From contig CALSFV010000667.1 in assembly GCA_943737045.1 (NCBI GenBank), positions 62,001-126,000 of the forward strand: a stretch of DNA of 64,000 nt, read 5' to 3'. The notes under the pieces were generated by a model. That model made no database searches. It was not told the DNA's origin and saw only the letters and a program-made list of their open reading frames with translations. How positions within the stretch are numbered: the first letter of the stretch is position 1; each line of letters begins with the position of its first letter. Shown here one piece after another: positions 61,534-64,000 of this stretch. The stretch comes from Parapristionchus giblindavisi. Its lineage: Eukaryota > Nematoda > Chromadorea > Rhabditida > Diplogasteridae. The position numbers were made by a program, and so were the translations under genes.

Positions 61534-64000
61534 ATGTCGGAGCCTGTCCCATCTTCTAGTGCGACCACAACCACCGAGCTTCCTAAGCCTCCTTCGAGTT
61601 TGGAATCGGAATATATTAAGGTATTTGAGTCTATTTGTGGAATAATACTGTTTCAATTTATGCTCAATTTATATTGCGAACGTTAGTGGATCATTCTAAT
61701 CGTCAGATTTTCATAGGATCCTTTCAGAGAGTTGGAGATGGCATCGGTGTCACGAATCTGACTCCCAACGGAAAGCAGTATATGGCTGAACAGGTTGGGT
61801 TACTTATATAAACATTGTAAATAGATAAGAAGCGCATCAGTTTAACGATAACCAGGAGACTGGCCTATGCTATAATAATATGAACAACCCATAGAACGAA
61901 TAAAATGTTCATTGTAACCACATGGCGTACCGCGATGGCATTGCTCAAAGATCAAAGATTCACAATGTGAACTTAGAATGATATCTCTCTTTAGATTACT
62001 ACTCTGATGAAGAGAATCATCTACGACGCCCAGAAGTTCACTCTTCATGGACGACGTGGAAAGATGAAGTCGTGTGACATTGAAGCTGCCTTGAAGCTCA
62101 TGGGATTGAAGGTACTCTGACTGAACTGATATAGAAGTTTAACCCTTTTATTGTAATATATGTTTTGAAATAGTGATTTTTCTTATTTGAAATCTAGACC
62201 TGCAACTTGCAATAAGTGCTGGACCATAGATGCCCGTAGCTCCATCCTGCGATTAGTGTTAGAAGTCGTGTCTTTCTTGAACTATATTGTCATTCTAAGT
62301 GTATGCGATGTGTAGTCTATATGATCTAGAATAATTCATTCCCGTCTATTATATTAAAATAATTCAGGCAATGTCTCCTCTTGGTCACATCTTCCCCGAG
62401 GAACCACCAATGGTTCATATTCCTAATCCCAATGGACCCGATCTCTTCGTTCCGGTAGGTATTCTACTAATTTATAGAGCAAATAAATTGCTCTGCCAAG
62501 AACAACTTTTTCAATACTTCAGTTGGGAAAGACTAATGGTATCATAGTGATATCCCTGTATCTATCACCTTTTACAATATTACATACGGTAGAGAAGAGA
62601 TGCTGTACTATTAGGAAATCATAGAAGTGAAGAATTGTGGACAACCTTTAATTCGAATATTCACTAACAATAAGCTATTCCTGATTTAGCAAGAAAGGGA
62701 GATTGATCTAGTTAAACTCCGAGAGTCGTCTCCTCCTGCACTGTCCGTCAAGCCATATATCAGAGGTGAACTGCACACTAATTATCTTAGATATGTCGAA
62801 TTCCAGCAACTATTATAAATTCTTTAGTGCCCACATGATAATACATTCCTAATTGTCATTGAAAATAATCGAATTGCAGCTCATTGGCTCGCTTACAATG
62901 GCAAGGTGCCCAATATACCAGAGAACGCACAACAGGGACAGTCGGAGGTAATTCATTCATTAAAGCGATGTACAGTGGTGCACGTAAGCCTTTTCAACAG
63001 GCTCCACGCGGCATAGCGCCGCACCACGCCCCACCACGCCTGACGTTTTTCTCGATGAATAAAGAGTTAAAAATTATGTTTATAGTAGCGATCGCTTACC
63101 TGTTTGGGAGGCTAAAACATGCCATAGTAACCAAAATTTTTGGTTGTGTCTGAATAGTTTTTCCAAAATTATCAAAATTATCACACTATTATAATAATTT
63201 GAATTCCCGCTCACGCCGCGCGTTTACCGCGCGTTGCTTTTGCGCGGGAATATTTAAATTTTCAAAATTACAAAAGTACGAATTTTGGAAAAACTATTCA
63301 GACACAACCAAAAATTTTGGTTACTATGGCATGTTTTAGCCTCCCAAACAGGTAAGCGATCGCTACTATAAACATAATTTTTAACTCTTTATTCATCGAG
63401 AAAAACGCCAGGCGTGGTGGGGCGTGGTGCGGCGCTACGCCGCGTGGAGCCTGTTGAAAAGGCGCCACTGTATGTTAAAGACGCACCCCAAATTACACTC
63501 AGCATCCACAATTCTACAATACTTTCATCCATATATGATAAATTGCATAATGTCTAGGTGTATATATAATTATTAATCATATCAGGAGGAACCAGAGCAG
63601 CCTCCACCTAAGAAGATGAATCCGGCAATGTTGGCTGCAAGAAGAGAGACCGCTGGTGAGTTAACGAGTAGATAAGTACGAATACAAAACGCAATGACTG
63701 AAAATAGCAATGAAACTCGACGAACGAAGCATTTCCAACAAAAAAATACCCCATTGAACGTCTGGGGGCATTAGAAAAAATTGTTGTGAATTGGTCCTGC
63801 CGCCCTGTTATCCTTCATTACTTTAATGCGCTCCACACATGTCTCACTATATTCCGTTTGAATCTTTTGTATGTGTATTTTTGCAGGTGCGGCTACTAGT
63901 AGTAATTCGGCCGGATTGGCGTTCCGTCACGCAGCGAGAGAAGTGACCAAGAAGGAAAATGTTATCGTGCAACAGCCTCAAATCGAATCAACTTCAGTGG
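61534..64000 (+). CDS. TAF6: TAF6, TFIID/SAGA subunit (3' partial)
   Basis: TATA-binding-protein associated factor 6, whose histone fold pairs with TAF9 in TFIID and SAGA-type complexes in the nucleus. Exons in phase: 61534-61620, 61728-61793, 61995-62111, 62368-62454, 62690-62765, 62880-62947, 63586-63655, 63887-beyond the edge. The histone fold covers VGDGIGVTNLT through IEAALKLMGLK, including RIIYDAQKFTLHGRR. Next comes the PLGHI(F) segment, EREIDLVKL and the AHWLAYNGKVPNIPEN motif typical of TAF6. The start follows a short Ser/Pro-rich leader. The intron after exon 6 carries a MITE. The C-terminal HEAT-repeat domain lies outside the window. Confidence 0.92.
62973..63470. mobile_element. 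498-bp MITE in TAF6 intron, TA target site
   Basis: Ends CAGTGGTGC...CCTTTTCAACAGGCTCCAC and the complement (...GGCGCCACTG) are inverted over ~200 bp. TA flanks both sides (62971-62972 and 63471-63472). The loop has GC-rich CGCGCGTTTACCGCGCG. The arms include TTTGGGAGGCTAAAACATGC. Tc1/mariner-type by target site. No coding capacity. Confidence 0.85.

Overview
The window reads as a nuclear chromosome of a nematode, probably a diplogastrid such as a Pristionchus-type worm. The support is many short exons with short GT-AG introns, a nematode-type serpentine chemoreceptor, a secreted ShKT-domain protein, and many Tc1/mariner elements. The genus is inference. I built the gene models by hand by joining exons in phase. 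Every completed model closes in frame: the paralog-B zinc-finger protein (593 aa), a PDXDC1-like protein (780 aa), a single-pass membrane protein (352 aa), a 7TM receptor (315 aa), a ShKT protein (199 aa) and SERAC1 (541 aa). The TAF6 model is open at the right edge of the window.

Layout. 1-24 kb: a head-to-tail pair of paralogous multi-exon C2H2 zinc-finger genes. Copy A is cut by the left edge and copy B is complete. They share acidic, Lys-rich and SUMO-motif exons but differ by two introns, an exon cluster and many transposon insertions. A 1.8 kb terminal-inverted-repeat element with a 97-bp satellite array lies between them. One intron of copy B has swollen to 5.9 kb with four Tc1/mariner-type insertions sitting in or beside (TA)n tracts. 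25.8-41.0 kb, minus strand: a 22-exon PDXDC1 homologue. Its 9.5-kb first intron holds a 5'-truncated non-LTR retrotransposon and a 2.35-kb foldback element, and two smaller introns hold MITEs with perfect 8-bp target-site duplications. 41-48.8 kb: gene-poor DNA rich in polypurine/polypyrimidine tracts, with a second, inverted fragment of the same retrotransposon. 48.8-54.9 kb, plus strand: the membrane protein, the 7TM receptor and the ShKT protein. 55.4-60.6 kb, minus strand: SERAC1. 61.5-64 kb, plus strand: the 5' part of TAF6, divergent from SERAC1 across a 0.9-kb shared upstream region.

The housekeeping genes (PDXDC1-like, SERAC1, TAF6) are unrelated in pathway and look like ordinary neighbours. 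The most unusual part is the zinc-finger pair. It shows apparent gene conversion of one acidic exon, apparent intron gain or loss in both copies since duplication, tandem exon amplification of a basic module, and four conserved SUMO-consensus sites. I do not recognise this family.
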